Below are positions 1 to 11,332 of a DNA stretch of 64,000 nucleotides, piece after piece. A program made the position numbers and the translations under genes. Source of the DNA: Longimicrobiales bacterium (GTDB lineage Bacteria > Gemmatimonadota > Gemmatimonadetes > Longimicrobiales > Gaopeijiaceae); NCBI GenBank assembly GCA_958296005.1, contig CATQHQ010000001.1, forward strand, positions 1,008,134 through 1,072,133, written 5' to 3'. The stretch's first letter is position 1; every line of letters begins with the position of its first letter. The notes below the pieces were generated by a model. It searched no databases. It had not been told where the DNA came from and saw only the letters and a program-made list of their open reading frames with translations.

Positions 1-527
1 CCGCCCCGCAGCAGCTCGGGCTGAACGCGCAGGACGAAGTCGCCGCCCCGCCAAGGCTCGTAGACGAACGCCAGCGAAGCCGAGTCCGACGAGAAGATCG
101 GTCGGAAGGGATCGCGCTCGTCGTCGGGCGCCCGGAACACGTCCACGAAAAGTCGGGTGCCTTCGGGAGAGTCGATCGACACCTCGGCCACCAGCTTGCG
201 TCCTCGGGGAAGGGCGACCCGGTACGCCGCCGCCGACGGCGACTCCGGGGTGACGAACCCTTCTTCCTGAAAGGGCAGGGTCACCGGCGCCGAGTTCTCC
301 AGCGCCTCCCGCCCCGCCCACGTCCACTCCCTGGCCAGCGCGGTCTCGGCGAGCCCGGCGTCCACCAACGACGCCTGGTACGCCTCGTAGGGCGTCATCT
401 CCCGAAACCGGTCCCGAAGCTGCTCGGCTTCTTCGCACGCGGCCACGGCGACCAACGCCCCAAGGGCCCAAGCCCACGCCGGACGCGCTGCCCGACGGCC
501 CACGCGCCGGTAGCGCCGAAGGCCCAT
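1..527 (-). CDS. Secreted or lipoprotein of unknown function, C-terminus cut off by window edge
   Basis: An open frame runs from an ATG at 527 to the first base of the window, so only the first 175 codons are present. The N-terminus is arginine-rich and is followed by a hydrophobic stretch ending in a lipobox-like VAVAAC at about residues 25-30, which suggests export and perhaps lipidation. The next 145 residues begin with a helical MTPYEAYQASL motif and then read as a beta-rich domain ending near LRVQPELLRG. From memory, this kind of N-terminal domain precedes M23 (LytM) peptidase domains in Gemmatimonadota, but the peptidase part, if any, lies outside the window. It follows pckA by 11 bp on the same strand, so the two may be co-transcribed. 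Confidence 0.6.
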   Translation of the reverse strand, partial: MGLRRYRRVGRRAARPAWAWALGALVAVAACEEAEQLRDRFREMTPYEAYQASLVDAGLAETALAREWTWAGREALENSAPVTLPFQEEGFVTPESPSAAAYRVALPRGRKLVAEVSIDSPEGTRLFVDVFRAPDDERDPFRPIFSSDSASLAFVYEPWRGGDFVLRVQPELLRG

Positions 528-538
528 CGCCGCGCCCC

Positions 539-2146
<1,608 letters not shown>

Positions 2147-2184
2147 CGGAGTCTAGGTTCTCCTGGCAGACTAGTGGGGAATCC

Positions 2185-4452
2185 CTAAATCTGATTCCGA
2201 CGGGTCCGAGCGTCTACCGACGCGATCGCGATCAGGTGGACGACCTCCAGCACCGAGCTTCCCCGTTGCAGCACGTGGACCGGCTTGTCCATCCCCAGCA
2301 GGATCGGTCCGATCACCTCCGCGGCCCCCAGGTGGCTCAGCAGCTTGTAGGACGCGTTGGCCGCGCTCAGGGTTGGAAAGACGAGCACGTTGGCGGGTCC
2401 CGGCAGGTCGCAGAAGGGGTAGGTCTTCGACATCATGTGCTCGCTGACGGCGACGTCGGCCTGCATCTCGCCGTCTACGGCCAAGCCCGGCGCCATCTCG
2501 CGGATCCGCTCCACCGCCTGCCGGACCTTTTCGGCCTGGGGATGGCGGACGGAGCCGAAGTTGGAGAACGACAGCATGGCGATCCTGGGCTCGATCCCCT
2601 GGTCGCGAACGAACCCGGCCGCCGACACGGCGACTTCCGCCAGCGTGTCGGCGTCGGGGTCGATGTTGACGGTGGTGTCGGCGAAGAAGAGTGGGTCCCG
2701 ATCCCGGAAGGCGATGATGTGGAGTCCCGACGCCCGCCGCACCGAGGGCGCAGTCCCCACGACCTCCAGGGCGGGCCGGAGGATCTCCGGGTAGTTGGAA
2801 TCGATCCCGGCCACTAGGGCGTCGGCGTGGCCGGCGCGCACCATCATCGCCGCGAAGTAGACCGGCTCGTACGCTCGGGCGCGGGCGTGGGCCAGGGTCA
2901 GTCCCTTCCGCTCTCGACGCCGGCAGAAGTCGTCGGCGTAGGCGTAGCGCCTCTCCTCCTCCGCCGCAGGGTGGACGCACTCCACGTCGCCAAGGTCCAG
3001 TCCCAGTTCGGCCCCCATGCGCTGCACCTTCTCCGGCTTGCCGATGAGCACGACCTGGGCGATTCCCTCCTCCACGATCTGGGCCGCCGCGCGCAGCACG
3101 CGCTCGTTGTAGCCGTCGGCCAGCACGACCCGCGCAGGGTTCTTTCGAGCGCGGGAGCGGATCCGCCGCATGACTTCCCGCCCGGGTCCCAGGCTGGCCT
3201 CCAGCCGAGCCCTGTATTCGTTCGGGTCCAGGTGCTTCCGAGCCGTCCCCGACTCCGCCGCCGCTTCCGCTACCGCCGGCGCCACGTGAAGGAGGATGCG
3301 GGGGTCGAACGGCTTGGGGATGAGGTAGCCCCGCCCAAAGGCGAACTCGTCCTTTCCGTAGGCGCGGGCCACCGACTCGGGCACGTCGTCGCGGGCCAGC
3401 TCCGCCAGGGCCTTGGTGGCGGCCAGCATCATCCCCTCGTCGATGCGCCGAGCACGCACGTCCAGAGCGCCCCGAAAGAGGAAGGGGAACCCCAGGACGT
3501 TGTTGACCTGGTTCGGGTAGTCGGAACGGCCCGTGGCCATGATCGCGTCGCCCCGGACCTGGGCGACTTCCTCCGGCGTGATCTCGGGGTCGGGGTTGGC
3601 CAGCGCGAATATGATCGGGTTCGGCCCCATCGACGCGACCATCTCCTTGGTGATCACCCCCTTCGCGGAGAGACCGACCACGACGTCGGCGCCTTCCATC
3701 GCTTCGCCCAGGGTCCGCTCGGGACGGGACGTGGCGAACGCCGCCTTGTAGCGGTTCATGCCCTCTTCTCGACCCTGGTAGATCACCCCCGCCCGATCCA
3801 CCACCAGCAGGTTCTCGGCGCGCACTCCCAGCCGCAGGAAGTGCCCCGCGGTGGCCAGGGCCGAAGCCCCCGCGCCGCTGAAGACGACTCGGACGCTTCC
3901 CGGGTCGCGGGCGGAGAGCTCCAGAGCGTTGACCAGCGCCGCCCCGGCGATGATGGCGGTTCCGTGCTGGTCGTCGTGGAAGACGGGGATGCCCAGGGTC
4001 TCCCGCAGCTTCTCCTCGACGTAGAAGCACTCGGGCGCCCGGATGTCCTCGAGGTTGATCCCTCCGACCGTGGGCTCCAGCAGGCGGCAGAAGGAGACGA
4101 TTTCATCCGGGTCCTCGGTGGCGATCTCGATGTCGAAGACGTCGATCCCTGCGAAGCGCTTGAAGAGGACGCCCTTCCCCTCCATCACCGGCTTGGCCGC
4201 CAAGGGACCGATGTTTCCCAGCCCCAGCACCGCGGTCCCGTTGGACACCACCGCGACCAAGTTCCCTCGAGCGGTGTAGCGGAAGACCTTCTCGGGGTCC
4301 CGGTGGATCTCCCGACAGGGTCCGGCGACCCCGGGCGTGTACGCCAGCGAGAGGTCCCTCTGGGTGGCGACCGGCTTGGAGGGCACGATCTCGATCTTCC
4401 CCGGCCGGCCTTCGGCGTGATACTCCAGCGCGTCGCGTTCTAGTGTCGGCAA
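2185..4452 (-). CDS. maeB: NADP-dependent malic enzyme with C-terminal phosphotransacetylase-like domain
   Basis: This is a MaeB-type fusion of about 755 residues. The N-terminal half is a malic enzyme (oxidative decarboxylation of malate to pyruvate): [12 protein letters not shown] near the start, the [10 protein letters not shown] metal/substrate motif at about residue 160, and a GAGASA nucleotide-binding loop. The C-terminal half resembles phosphate acetyl/butyryltransferase and in this family is usually regulatory (acetyl-CoA sensing) rather than catalytic. I prefer a TTG start at 4452, because an AGGAGAGAG ribosome-binding site sits a few bases upstream and the resulting length matches the family. 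The frame also extends to an ATG at 4521. It is adjacent to pckA, forming a C4/C3 anaplerotic pair. Confidence 0.94.
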   Translation of the reverse strand: MPTLERDALEYHAEGRPGKIEIVPSKPVATQRDLSLAYTPGVAGPCREIHRDPEKVFRYTARGNLVAVVSNGTAVLGLGNIGPLAAKPVMEGKGVLFKRFAGIDVFDIEIATEDPDEIVSFCRLLEPTVGGINLEDIRAPECFYVEEKLRETLGIPVFHDDQHGTAIIAGAALVNALELSARDPGSVRVVFSGAGASALATAGHFLRLGVRAENLLVVDRAGVIYQGREEGMNRYKAAFATSRPERTLGEAMEGADVVVGLSAKGVITKEMVASMGPNPIIFALANPDPEITPEEVAQVRGDAIMATGRSDYPNQVNNVLGFPFLFRGALDVRARRIDEGMMLAATKALAELARDDVPESVARAYGKDEFAFGRGYLIPKPFDPRILLHVAPAVAEAAAESGTARKHLDPNEYRARLEASLGPGREVMRRIRSRARKNPARVVLADGYNERVLRAAAQIVEEGIAQVVLIGKPEKVQRMGAELGLDLGDVECVHPAAEEERRYAYADDFCRRRERKGLTLAHARARAYEPVYFAAMMVRAGHADALVAGIDSNYPEILRPALEVVGTAPSVRRASGLHIIAFRDRDPLFFADTTVNIDPDADTLAEVAVSAAGFVRDQGIEPRIAMLSFSNFGSVRHPQAEKVRQAVERIREMAPGLAVDGEMQADVAVSEHMMSKTYPFCDLPGPANVLVFPTLSAANASYKLLSHLGAAEVIGPILLGMDKPVHVLQRGSSVLEVVHLIAIASVDARTRRNQI

Positions 4453-4645
4453 CTTCTTCTCTCTCCTGGGCTTTCTGGTCCCCGCCGCTTCTCGAAGACG
4501 GAGGCGTGATGCTACCGGCAACCCCGAACAGCCGTCAATTCGTCTTCCTATAGATAGCTTTCATTCCAACGTCGGCCGGCGCACGGCCCTAGCCGGCGAC
4601 CGCTTGCCCCGCGTCCATCCGCGTGCATCGACTTCCCGCGACTCC

Positions 4646-6493
4646 ATGACCCGAGCGCTCGCACGGCGCTTCCCGGCCGGCGCGCCGGCCCTGGCGGTGC
4701 TCCTGGCCGTTGCCGCGCCGCCGCCCCTGGGCGCTCAGTCGGAGACCTGCCCGAACGGCACGATCCGAAAGGTCGTAGTCGACAACCGCTCAATCTACTA
4801 TGCCGACGGCGACGCGCCCGAAGGACGCCTGCGGCGGCTGGTCCACACCGTGGCGAACCGACTGCACCAGCGGACTCGGGAAGGCTTCGTGCGCAGCGAG
4901 CTCCTCTTCAAGCCGGGCGACTGCCGCGATCCGTTCCTGATCTCGGAGTCGGCGCGGATCCTGCGGTCCTATCCCTTCATCGTCGAAGCGGAGGCGCGGG
5001 CCGAAGGGGACTCGGTGGTGGTGGAGACGCAGGACGAGTGGACCCTGAAGATGAACGTGCTGCCCAAGCTGCGGGGCGGCTTCGGGTTCTCCCGCGCCGA
5101 GCTTGCTGAGGAAAGCGTCGGGGGAACGGGAACCCGCCTCTCGTTCTTTTGGAGGGAGCAAGACGAGCAGCGGGACGTGGGCGGCGAAGTGCGAACGCCG
5201 CGCTTGGTGGGCACCCGCATGGACGGGCGGCTCAGCGTCGGCCGAACCCGCACCGGCACTTTCTTCGAGGAATCGCTGGCCTACCCGTTCGTCGGCGAGG
5301 TGGGGCGCTTCGCGTTCCTCGAGTCCTATTCGCAACGGGAGAGCCTCTTCCCCTACGCGGCGCCGGAAGGGTCGTCGTTCACCCACGCGAGCTTGCCGAT
5401 GAAGACCCGCAGGGCGGCGGTGACGCTGGCGGCACGGCTTGGCGAGCCCGGCGACTTCACGGTCCTGGGGGCCGGCGTGTCGTGGCGGGAGGTGTCGTTC
5501 GCCGACTTTCCCGGAGGGGTGGAGGTAGTTCCCGACCTCGACTTTGGGGTGCGCGCGCCGGCGGATTCGGCCACGATCGAGGCCATGAGGCCCCAGGTCG
5601 TCCCCCGCCGCGGCACCAGGGCCGTCCTGATGGCGGGCACGCGCAGGGTGGGCTTCGTGGCCCGCAGGGGGCTGGACGCGGTCCGGGGCAGGCAGGACGT
5701 TCGCACCGGCACCCAGCTGCTACTGGCGGTGGGGACCACGCTGGGCAAGCCGTTTCTACGAGACGGCCAGACGGCGGGAGTGGATCGGGACGGCGGCGGC
5801 GGGCTCGACGACGCTTATCGGGAGCTTCACAGCCGGCTCTCGTTCTTCGCCGGAGCCGCCGGGGATACGTGGGTGTTCAACTCGGAGTTCGCCGCCGAAG
5901 CCGCCCGGCTGGTGGGAGACGGCGCCCCCTCCGGCTTCCGGGACATCCTTGGCGAGATGGAAGCCCACTTCTACTGGCAGCCCACGGGAGGCCCGGGCCA
6001 CACGCTGGTCGCGAACATCTCGGGGGCCGGTGGATGGAACCAATCGCTTCCCTTTCAGCTGACGTTGGGCAGCCCCGGCGGGGGGATGCGGGGAATCGAC
6101 CAGGAGCAGTACCCGGCCGGACGGCGGCTCGTGCTCAACCTCGAGGACCGGATCGCTTTGGACGGACCGTTCGCGGACGTGTTCGACTTGGGCTTGGCCG
6201 TCTTCCTGGACGCGGGCGCCGGGTGGAAGGGCGCCGTGCCGTTCGGCGTGGACTCGGGGTTGCGCGCGTCGGCGGGCGCGGGAATCAGGCTCGGTTTTCC
6301 GCCGGGGACCCGAAACGTCTACGGCATGGACGTGGCCGTGCCCCTGAGCGGCGGCGGGCTCCGCGACATCCGTTTCCATGTGGGAGTGTCCCAGACGGCA
6401 AGCTTGCTGGCCGGCTTCGGGGACCGCCAGACTCGGCGTAGCCGGCTGGTTGCCGCATCGGACGCGATCTTCGGAGGCCGCCTCGGTCGCTGA
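4646..6493 (+). CDS. BamA/TamA-like outer-membrane beta-barrel protein
   Basis: The 615-residue protein starts with a signal peptide (MTRALARRF, hydrophobic run, cleavage after PPLGAQ). Residues about 30-130 look like a POTRA-type module: a beta strand, RLHQRTR, a LLFKPGD segment, an ISESARILRSYPFI helix, and a strand ending in VVVETQDEW. This pattern precedes barrels in BamA/TamA relatives. The remainder is rich in alternating strands with glycines and ends with a long barrel-like stretch. The ATG at 4646 is chosen over an in-frame ATG at 4604 because it sits directly before the signal peptide. It is divergent from maeB. The role, perhaps outer-membrane assembly or surface-antigen-like, is inferred from architecture only. 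Confidence 0.7.
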   Translation: MTRALARRFPAGAPALAVLLAVAAPPPLGAQSETCPNGTIRKVVVDNRSIYYADGDAPEGRLRRLVHTVANRLHQRTREGFVRSELLFKPGDCRDPFLISESARILRSYPFIVEAEARAEGDSVVVETQDEWTLKMNVLPKLRGGFGFSRAELAEESVGGTGTRLSFFWREQDEQRDVGGEVRTPRLVGTRMDGRLSVGRTRTGTFFEESLAYPFVGEVGRFAFLESYSQRESLFPYAAPEGSSFTHASLPMKTRRAAVTLAARLGEPGDFTVLGAGVSWREVSFADFPGGVEVVPDLDFGVRAPADSATIEAMRPQVVPRRGTRAVLMAGTRRVGFVARRGLDAVRGRQDVRTGTQLLLAVGTTLGKPFLRDGQTAGVDRDGGGGLDDAYRELHSRLSFFAGAAGDTWVFNSEFAAEAARLVGDGAPSGFRDILGEMEAHFYWQPTGGPGHTLVANISGAGGWNQSLPFQLTLGSPGGGMRGIDQEQYPAGRRLVLNLEDRIALDGPFADVFDLGLAVFLDAGAGWKGAVPFGVDSGLRASAGAGIRLGFPPGTRNVYGMDVAVPLSGGGLRDIRFHVGVSQTASLLAGFGDRQTRRSRLVAASDAIFGGRLGR

Positions 6494-6576
6494 CCCCGAA
6501 GCCGCCCCGGTTGCCGCCCCGGAAGCCGCCGAACTTGGCCGTCCTCGGGGAGCCCGCCGCCTCCCGAAAAAAACAT

Positions 6577-6605
6577 TTGACTTTCGGATGCCCGGGGAAT
6601 AAACT
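6577..6605 (+). promoter_or_regulatory. Candidate sigma-70 promoter of the sigma factor gene
   Basis: TTGACT at 6577-6582 and TAAACT at 6600-6605 are separated by exactly 17 bp, a good match to a housekeeping -35/-10 pair, about 105 bp upstream of the TTG start of the sigma factor. The local AT-richness contrasts with the surrounding GC-rich sequence. Confidence 0.6.
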
Positions 6606-6620
6606 GTTGACGTTCCCCGG
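6592..6620. promoter_or_regulatory. Operator-like inverted repeat over the -10 element
   Basis: CCGGGGAA (6592-6599) and its perfect reverse complement TTCCCCGG (6613-6620) flank a 13-bp spacer that contains the -10 hexamer. The position suggests a repressor or regulator binding site controlling the sigma factor gene. The RNA hairpin alternative is less likely because the left arm lies upstream of the expected transcription start. Confidence 0.45.
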
Positions 6621-6709
6621 CTTCCCGGCGCCATGCGGGATGCGGAGCCCTCTCTGATCGGCTTCCCCGGCGACGCCGCGACGCTTTCATTTACGGCAGG
6701 AGGACGGCA

Positions 6710-7570
6710 TTGTTCGCAGACTCGCGCGGTCTCGATTCCTTCGACCAGTATCTCCAGGATGTGGAGCGCTACCCCCTGATCTCGGACCCGGAGGAGGAAA
6801 AGGACCTCGCGAGAAGAGCGCGAGCCGGGGACAAGGAGGCGGCGGAACGACTCGTCACGGCCAACCTCCGCTTCGTCATATCCTACGTGAAGAAGTACCA
6901 GGGACGAGGCCTGGGGCTGGCGGAGCTGGTCTGCATCGGGAACGAGGGGCTCCTGAAGGCCGTCAAGAAGTTCGATCCGGACAAGGGCGTGAAGTTCATC
7001 TCCTACGCCGTCTGGTGGATCCGTCAGACGGTGCTCCAAGCGCTGGCCGAGCAGACGCGCTCGGTGCGGATCCCCCTCAACCAGAACTCGAACTTGGTTC
7101 GCCTGGCGCGTGCCACAACCGCTCTTAACCAGCAGCTGGGCCGCACCCCGACCGACGACGAGCTCGCCCGGGAGATGCGGGAGCCCGTGGAGACGGTTCG
7201 CACCCTCCGCCGGGTGGCGGCCGCCGAGCTGAGCCTCGACGCCCCTCTGGACCGGGGCGACCGGGACAGCGCCAGCTTCGGCGAGCGCTTCGCCGGATCG
7301 GACGCCGAGGACATCGAGGAGGACATGGAGGCCCGGGTTCGCCGCAACTATCTGGAGTCGATGTTCGACGCCTACCTGACCGAGCGGGAGAGGAAGATCC
7401 TCTACCTCTACTACGGCCTCGACGACGGCGAAGAGCGGACTCTGGAGGACATCGGCAAGCTCCTCGGCGTGACGAGGGAGCGGATCCGCCAGATCCGCAA
7501 CCGGGCGTTCGAGAAGCTCCGCGACAGTCCCCAAGGCGAGTCCCTATACGGCTTCTGGACCGCCAACTGA
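6710..7570 (+). CDS. RNA polymerase sigma-70 family factor (RpoD/SigA-like, group 1 or 2)
   Basis: At 286 residues this is a compact sigma-70. Region 1.2 is at the start (DSFDQYLQDVERYPLIS), region 2 follows with the core-binding and -10 recognition helices (RLVTANLRFVISYVKKY, then YAVWWIRQTVLQALAEQ), region 3 spans about residues 120-200, and region 4.2 ends with GVTRERIRQIRNRAFEKLR. There is no long region 1.1, so it could be the principal factor of a phylum with a short RpoD or a group 2 alternative factor. The start is TTG at 6710, preceded by an AGGAGG Shine-Dalgarno at about 7 bp. A strong promoter with an inverted repeat lies upstream, so its level is probably regulated. Confidence 0.93.
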   Translation: MFADSRGLDSFDQYLQDVERYPLISDPEEEKDLARRARAGDKEAAERLVTANLRFVISYVKKYQGRGLGLAELVCIGNEGLLKAVKKFDPDKGVKFISYAVWWIRQTVLQALAEQTRSVRIPLNQNSNLVRLARATTALNQQLGRTPTDDELAREMREPVETVRTLRRVAAAELSLDAPLDRGDRDSASFGERFAGSDAEDIEEDMEARVRRNYLESMFDAYLTERERKILYLYYGLDDGEERTLEDIGKLLGVTRERIRQIRNRAFEKLRDSPQGESLYGFWTAN

Positions 7571-7670
7571 CGGCTGATCGCCAACTGACGACCCCTGCGC
7601 AGTTCGGCTCCGAGGCCGGCGGCGGGTTGCGGTTCGGCGCCTCCTCCGACCCCGGAGCCCTGCCGGCGGG

Positions 7671-8015
7671 CTAGACGGCCGTCTCGGCGCTGCGAGAGGT
7701 CAGCATCACCATCTCCCGGGCCCGTATCTCGGCCGTCGGGATCGTCACGCCGTCCCGCTCGTAGGAGTCGTACTGCAGGTACCCCTCGATGAAGAGCTTG
7801 TCTCCCTTCGAGACGTAGTCCTCGGCCACCTGGGCCAAGCGCCCCCAGAGGTTCACCCGGTGCCAGTCGGTGCGCACCTCCGGTTGGTCGCCGCCGGTGC
7901 GCCAGTTCGTGGCAAGGGAAAGGTGGGCGACCTTCACGCCGGAGTTGGTCATGCGCACGTCGGGGTCGTTCCCCACGTTGCCCACGAGGATGATCTTGTT
8001 GACGGAACGGCTCAC
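7671..8015 (-). CDS. ssb: Single-stranded DNA-binding protein, short form
   Basis: An OB-fold SSB of 114 residues that binds ssDNA in replication and repair. The N-terminus SVNKIILVGNVGNDPDVR and the later WHRVNLWGRLAQVAEDYVSKG and LFIEGYLQYDSYE segments are diagnostic. The usual disordered tail ending in the acidic DDDIPF-like tip, which recruits partner proteins, is missing: the protein stops at SRSAETAV right after the OB-fold. It begins at GTG 8015 with a GGAGGAA ribosome-binding site and lies downstream of polA on the same strand, 184 bp away. The genome may carry a second full-length SSB elsewhere. Confidence 0.92.
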   Translation of the reverse strand: MSRSVNKIILVGNVGNDPDVRMTNSGVKVAHLSLATNWRTGGDQPEVRTDWHRVNLWGRLAQVAEDYVSKGDKLFIEGYLQYDSYERDGVTIPTAEIRAREMVMLTSRSAETAV

Positions 8016-8199
8016 GGGTCTTCCTCCGTTTTCGTCCGCGCTTCGGGGGCCGACGGCGTCGCGAGTTTGGCCGCCGGCAGACCGAAGTCGAGGGGCTGCA
8101 TGGAAGAAGATGGGTTCCCGGATGGGGCGTTTCCATTTCTGGATGGGACCAATTTTATTTTGTGCCTGACGGACCGGCGACGGGCGGGTCGAGGACCCG

Positions 8200-11064
8200 T
8201 CATCCCTTGCAGTCGTACCAGCTCTTCCCCGACCCCGTGTCCACCCGGAGAGGCACGTCCAGCTGCATCGCCGACTCCATCACCTCCGTCACGGTGGCGG
8301 CCACCTCCGGCACCCGATCCTCGGCGACCTCGAGAACCAGCTCGTCATGGACCTGGAGCAGCATCCGCGCCCCCGGATCGCTCTTCAGGATCCCCGCTAG
8401 CCGGATCATCGCGACTTTGATGAGATCGGCCGCCGTGCCCTGGATCGGCGTGTTGCAGGCGACCCGTTCGCCGAACTGGCGGACGTTCCACGACCTGGCC
8501 CACAGCTCGGGCACCCTGCGCCTGCGCCCCATCAGCGTCTCGACGTACCCCGTCTCCTTCGCCCGCTCCACCTGCTCGTCCAAGTAGCGACGCACGCCGG
8601 CGAAGCGCTCGAAGTACGCGGCGATGAACGCTTTCGCCTCGCCCATCGAGATGCCTAGGCGACGGCCTAGCGAGAAGGGTCCCTGCCCGTAGATCGTGGC
8701 GAAGTTGACCGTCTTGGCCTGGTCCCGCATCTGGCCCGAGACGTCCTCCACGGCGACGTCGAAGACCACCGCCGCGGTTTCACGGTGGATGTCCTTCTCC
8801 TCGCGGAACGCCCGCACGAAGACCGGGTCTGCCGAGTAGTGGGCCAGAACCCGCAGCTCGATCTGGGAGTAGTCGGCGGTGAGCAGCAGCGTGCCGGGCG
8901 CGGCGACGAACCCCCGGCGGATCTCGCGCCCAACGTCGGTACGCACGGGGATGTTCTGAAGGTTGGGATCGGAGGACGAGAGGCGGCCCGTGGCGGCCAC
9001 GGTCTGGTTGAAGGTGGTGTGGATGCGGCGCGTCTTGGGGTCCGCCAGCGCCGGGAGGGCGTCCACGTAGGTGCCCCGCAGCTTCTCCAGTTGCCGGTAG
9101 TCCATGAGGAGGCGCGGAAGCTCGTGCCCCGCCGCCGCCAACTCCTCCAGCACCGTGGAATCGGTGGACGGCCCCGTCTTGGTGCGCTTGAGGATCGGAA
9201 GCTTCAGCCGCTCGAACAGAACCTCGCGGAGCTGGGGCGTGGAGTTGATGTTGAAGTCGGCGCCCCCCACCCGGTATATCTCCTCGCGGATCAGCCGCAG
9301 GTCCTCCTCCAGCCGGGCGCTCATCTGAGTGAAGAACGCCGCGTCGATCCCCACGCCGGCCAGCTCCATCTCGGCCAGGACCGGGATCAGGGGCGTCTCC
9401 AGCTCGTCGAAGAGGCGCTGCATCTCGGGGGCGCGTGCGGCCAGCTCCCCAGCGAAGCGCTCCCAGAGGCGCAGGGGAAGGTCGGCCTGCTCGCAGGCGA
9501 AGTCGCGGGCCGCCGGGGAGGCGGGGACGTCTCCGAAGTCGCGGCGCTTCCTTCCCTTGCCGGTCGCCTTGGACGAAGGCGTGGTCTCGAATCCCAGGAA
9601 GTCGGTGGAGAGGGCGGCCAAGTCGTGGCGACGGCGGCCCGGGTCCAGCACGTAGGACGCCACCATCGCGTCCTTCAGGGGACCGGCCAGTGCCACTCCG
9701 ACCCGGCGGCAGGCGACCAGCGAACGCTTCAGGTCGTGGCCCACCTTGACGACGACGGGGTCGGCCAGCAGCTCGCGGAGCGGGGCCATGTCGTCGCTTT
9801 CGAGGGGCGGCAGGTTGGGGATAACGGCTTGCTGGTCCTGGGGGACTTGGTCCGGCGCGACGGCGCTGGCCGCGGACTGGCCGAGCTCTCCTAGGTCGTC
9901 AGTCCCGTCGAGCGCCAGGTCCATGGCGCTGTCGTCGTGGCCCACCGGCAGGTAGAAGGCTCGACCGGCCTCCGGTGCCAACGCCAAGCCGGCGATCCCG
10001 CCTCGAGCAGGCTCCAGCGTCTGGGTGAGCACCGCAACTCCGACCATCCCCGCCTCTCGGCAGGCCCGCACCACGTCCGCCATCCCTTCCACGCTGGACA
10101 CGACCTCGTACTGCGCTCCGGCCGCGAGGTCCGTCCGTCCGCCGTCGGCGACTACGCCAGTCGGGAACGACCCCCCGCCGAGCCGTCCCAGCAAGGTGCG
10201 AAACTCCAGCTTCACGTACAGGGCGCGAAGTCGCTCGGCGTCGGGGGCCGACACCCGCAGGTCGTCGAAATCGACCTCCATCGCCATGTCGGTGCGAATC
10301 GTGACCAGTTCCTTGGAGAGGAGGACCTGCTCCCGGTTGGCGACGAGGGACTCGCGCACCCGCTTGGCCTTCACCTCTTCGGCGTGGTCCAGCGCGGCCT
10401 CCACGGTGCCGTACGCGTCCAGCAGCTTCACCGCCGTCTTCGGTCCGATCCCAGGTGCGCCCGGCACGTTGTCCGACGAGTCGCCCACCAAGGCCAGGTA
10501 GTCCACCACCCGGGCGGGCGGCACGCCGAACTTCTTGGCGGCGTTCTCTTCGTCCACCCAGTGGGTCGCGACGCCGCCCGCCCCTCGTCGACCCGGGTTC
10601 AGCAAGCGCACGCCGCCGCTCACCAGTTGGTAGAAGTCCTTGTCGCCGGACACGATCACCGCCTCCAGCCCCCGTGCGACGGCTTCGGCGGCCAGAGTCC
10701 CGATCACGTCGTCCGCCTCCCATCCCTCCACTTCGACCACGCGCCCTCGGAACGCCTCCACCAGCTCCCGAACCCTGGGCAGGCTGTCCCGCAGCTCGGC
10801 GGGCATCTTCTTCCGAGTGGCCTTGTACTCCGGGTAGAGGACCTCGCGGTGGCTCCGTCCCGCGTCGAAGACGACGGCGAGGTAATCGGGCCGGTGCTCC
10901 TCCAGGATGTCGTGGAGGAAGGAGGCGACGCCGAAGGGAGCGGACGTGTTCTCGCCCTTGGCGTTGGTGAGGGGCCGGTCGCCGAATGCGTAGAACGCCC
11001 GGTAGATCAGGGCGTAGGCGTCGATCAGGAAGAGGCGGGGAGCGTTCTTGGCCGGGGCTTCCAT
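8200..11064 (-). CDS. polA: DNA polymerase I
   Basis: The 954-residue protein has the full three-part layout: an N-terminal 5'-3' flap nuclease (LFLIDAYALIYRAFYAF, GWEADDVIGTLA, SGDKDFYQL), a 3'-5' exonuclease fold, and the family A polymerase domain (RLSSSDPNLQNIPVRT, motif A LLTADYSQIELRVLA, O-helix RDQAKTVNFATIYG, motif C LLQVHDELVLEV). In the exonuclease part the DxE metal-binding motif expected in exo I is replaced (VGVAVLTQTLEPARGG), so proofreading is probably lost, as in several bacterial Pol I enzymes. It works in Okazaki fragment maturation and repair. The cold-shock gene lies 67 bp upstream on the same strand. Confidence 0.97.
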   Translation of the reverse strand: MEAPAKNAPRLFLIDAYALIYRAFYAFGDRPLTNAKGENTSAPFGVASFLHDILEEHRPDYLAVVFDAGRSHREVLYPEYKATRKKMPAELRDSLPRVRELVEAFRGRVVEVEGWEADDVIGTLAAEAVARGLEAVIVSGDKDFYQLVSGGVRLLNPGRRGAGGVATHWVDEENAAKKFGVPPARVVDYLALVGDSSDNVPGAPGIGPKTAVKLLDAYGTVEAALDHAEEVKAKRVRESLVANREQVLLSKELVTIRTDMAMEVDFDDLRVSAPDAERLRALYVKLEFRTLLGRLGGGSFPTGVVADGGRTDLAAGAQYEVVSSVEGMADVVRACREAGMVGVAVLTQTLEPARGGIAGLALAPEAGRAFYLPVGHDDSAMDLALDGTDDLGELGQSAASAVAPDQVPQDQQAVIPNLPPLESDDMAPLRELLADPVVVKVGHDLKRSLVACRRVGVALAGPLKDAMVASYVLDPGRRRHDLAALSTDFLGFETTPSSKATGKGRKRRDFGDVPASPAARDFACEQADLPLRLWERFAGELAARAPEMQRLFDELETPLIPVLAEMELAGVGIDAAFFTQMSARLEEDLRLIREEIYRVGGADFNINSTPQLREVLFERLKLPILKRTKTGPSTDSTVLEELAAAGHELPRLLMDYRQLEKLRGTYVDALPALADPKTRRIHTTFNQTVAATGRLSSSDPNLQNIPVRTDVGREIRRGFVAAPGTLLLTADYSQIELRVLAHYSADPVFVRAFREEKDIHRETAAVVFDVAVEDVSGQMRDQAKTVNFATIYGQGPFSLGRRLGISMGEAKAFIAAYFERFAGVRRYLDEQVERAKETGYVETLMGRRRRVPELWARSWNVRQFGERVACNTPIQGTAADLIKVAMIRLAGILKSDPGARMLLQVHDELVLEVAEDRVPEVAATVTEVMESAMQLDVPLRVDTGSGKSWYDCKG

Positions 11065-11131
11065 GGTTCCGAGGAGGAGCGCGCCGCCCGCCGATGCGCC
11101 GAGGGAGCGCTCTCTCGGCGGCTTGACGGGT

Positions 11132-11332
11132 TCAGGCGCGGATCACGTTGGCTGCTTGAAGGCCCCGGTCCGTCTTCTCGATCTCGAACTCGACCTCTTC
11201 GCCTTCCGCGAGGGTCCGGAAACCGGTTCCCTCGATCGAGGAGAAGTGGACGAAGATGTCGTCGCCCGACGATTGGGAGATGAAGCCGTAGCCCTTCGAG
11301 TCGTTGAACCACTTGACCGTCCCTTTGGCCAT
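11132..11332 (-). CDS. Cold-shock domain protein (CspA family)
   Basis: A complete 66-residue CspA-type OB-fold that binds single-stranded nucleic acids and acts as an RNA chaperone. Both RNP motifs are intact: RNP1 KGYGFISQ at residues 13-20 and RNP2 DIFVHFSSI at about 25-33. The start ATG at 11332 is preceded by a GCAGGA ribosome-binding site. Such genes are often regulated through their 5' UTR. The 165-bp spacer to lacZ contains no structure that I could identify. Confidence 0.96.
   Translation of the reverse strand: MAKGTVKWFNDSKGYGFISQSSGDDIFVHFSSIEGTGFRTLAEGEEVEFEIEKTDRGLQAANVIRA

Noticed and set aside
2827..4443. 538-residue plus-strand frame opposite maeB
   Set aside because: Antisense to the malic enzyme coding sequence, rich in His/Val/Arg, no motifs.
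7571..7670. Rho-independent terminator after the sigma factor
   Set aside because: GC-rich, but I could not find a clean hairpin followed by a T-run.
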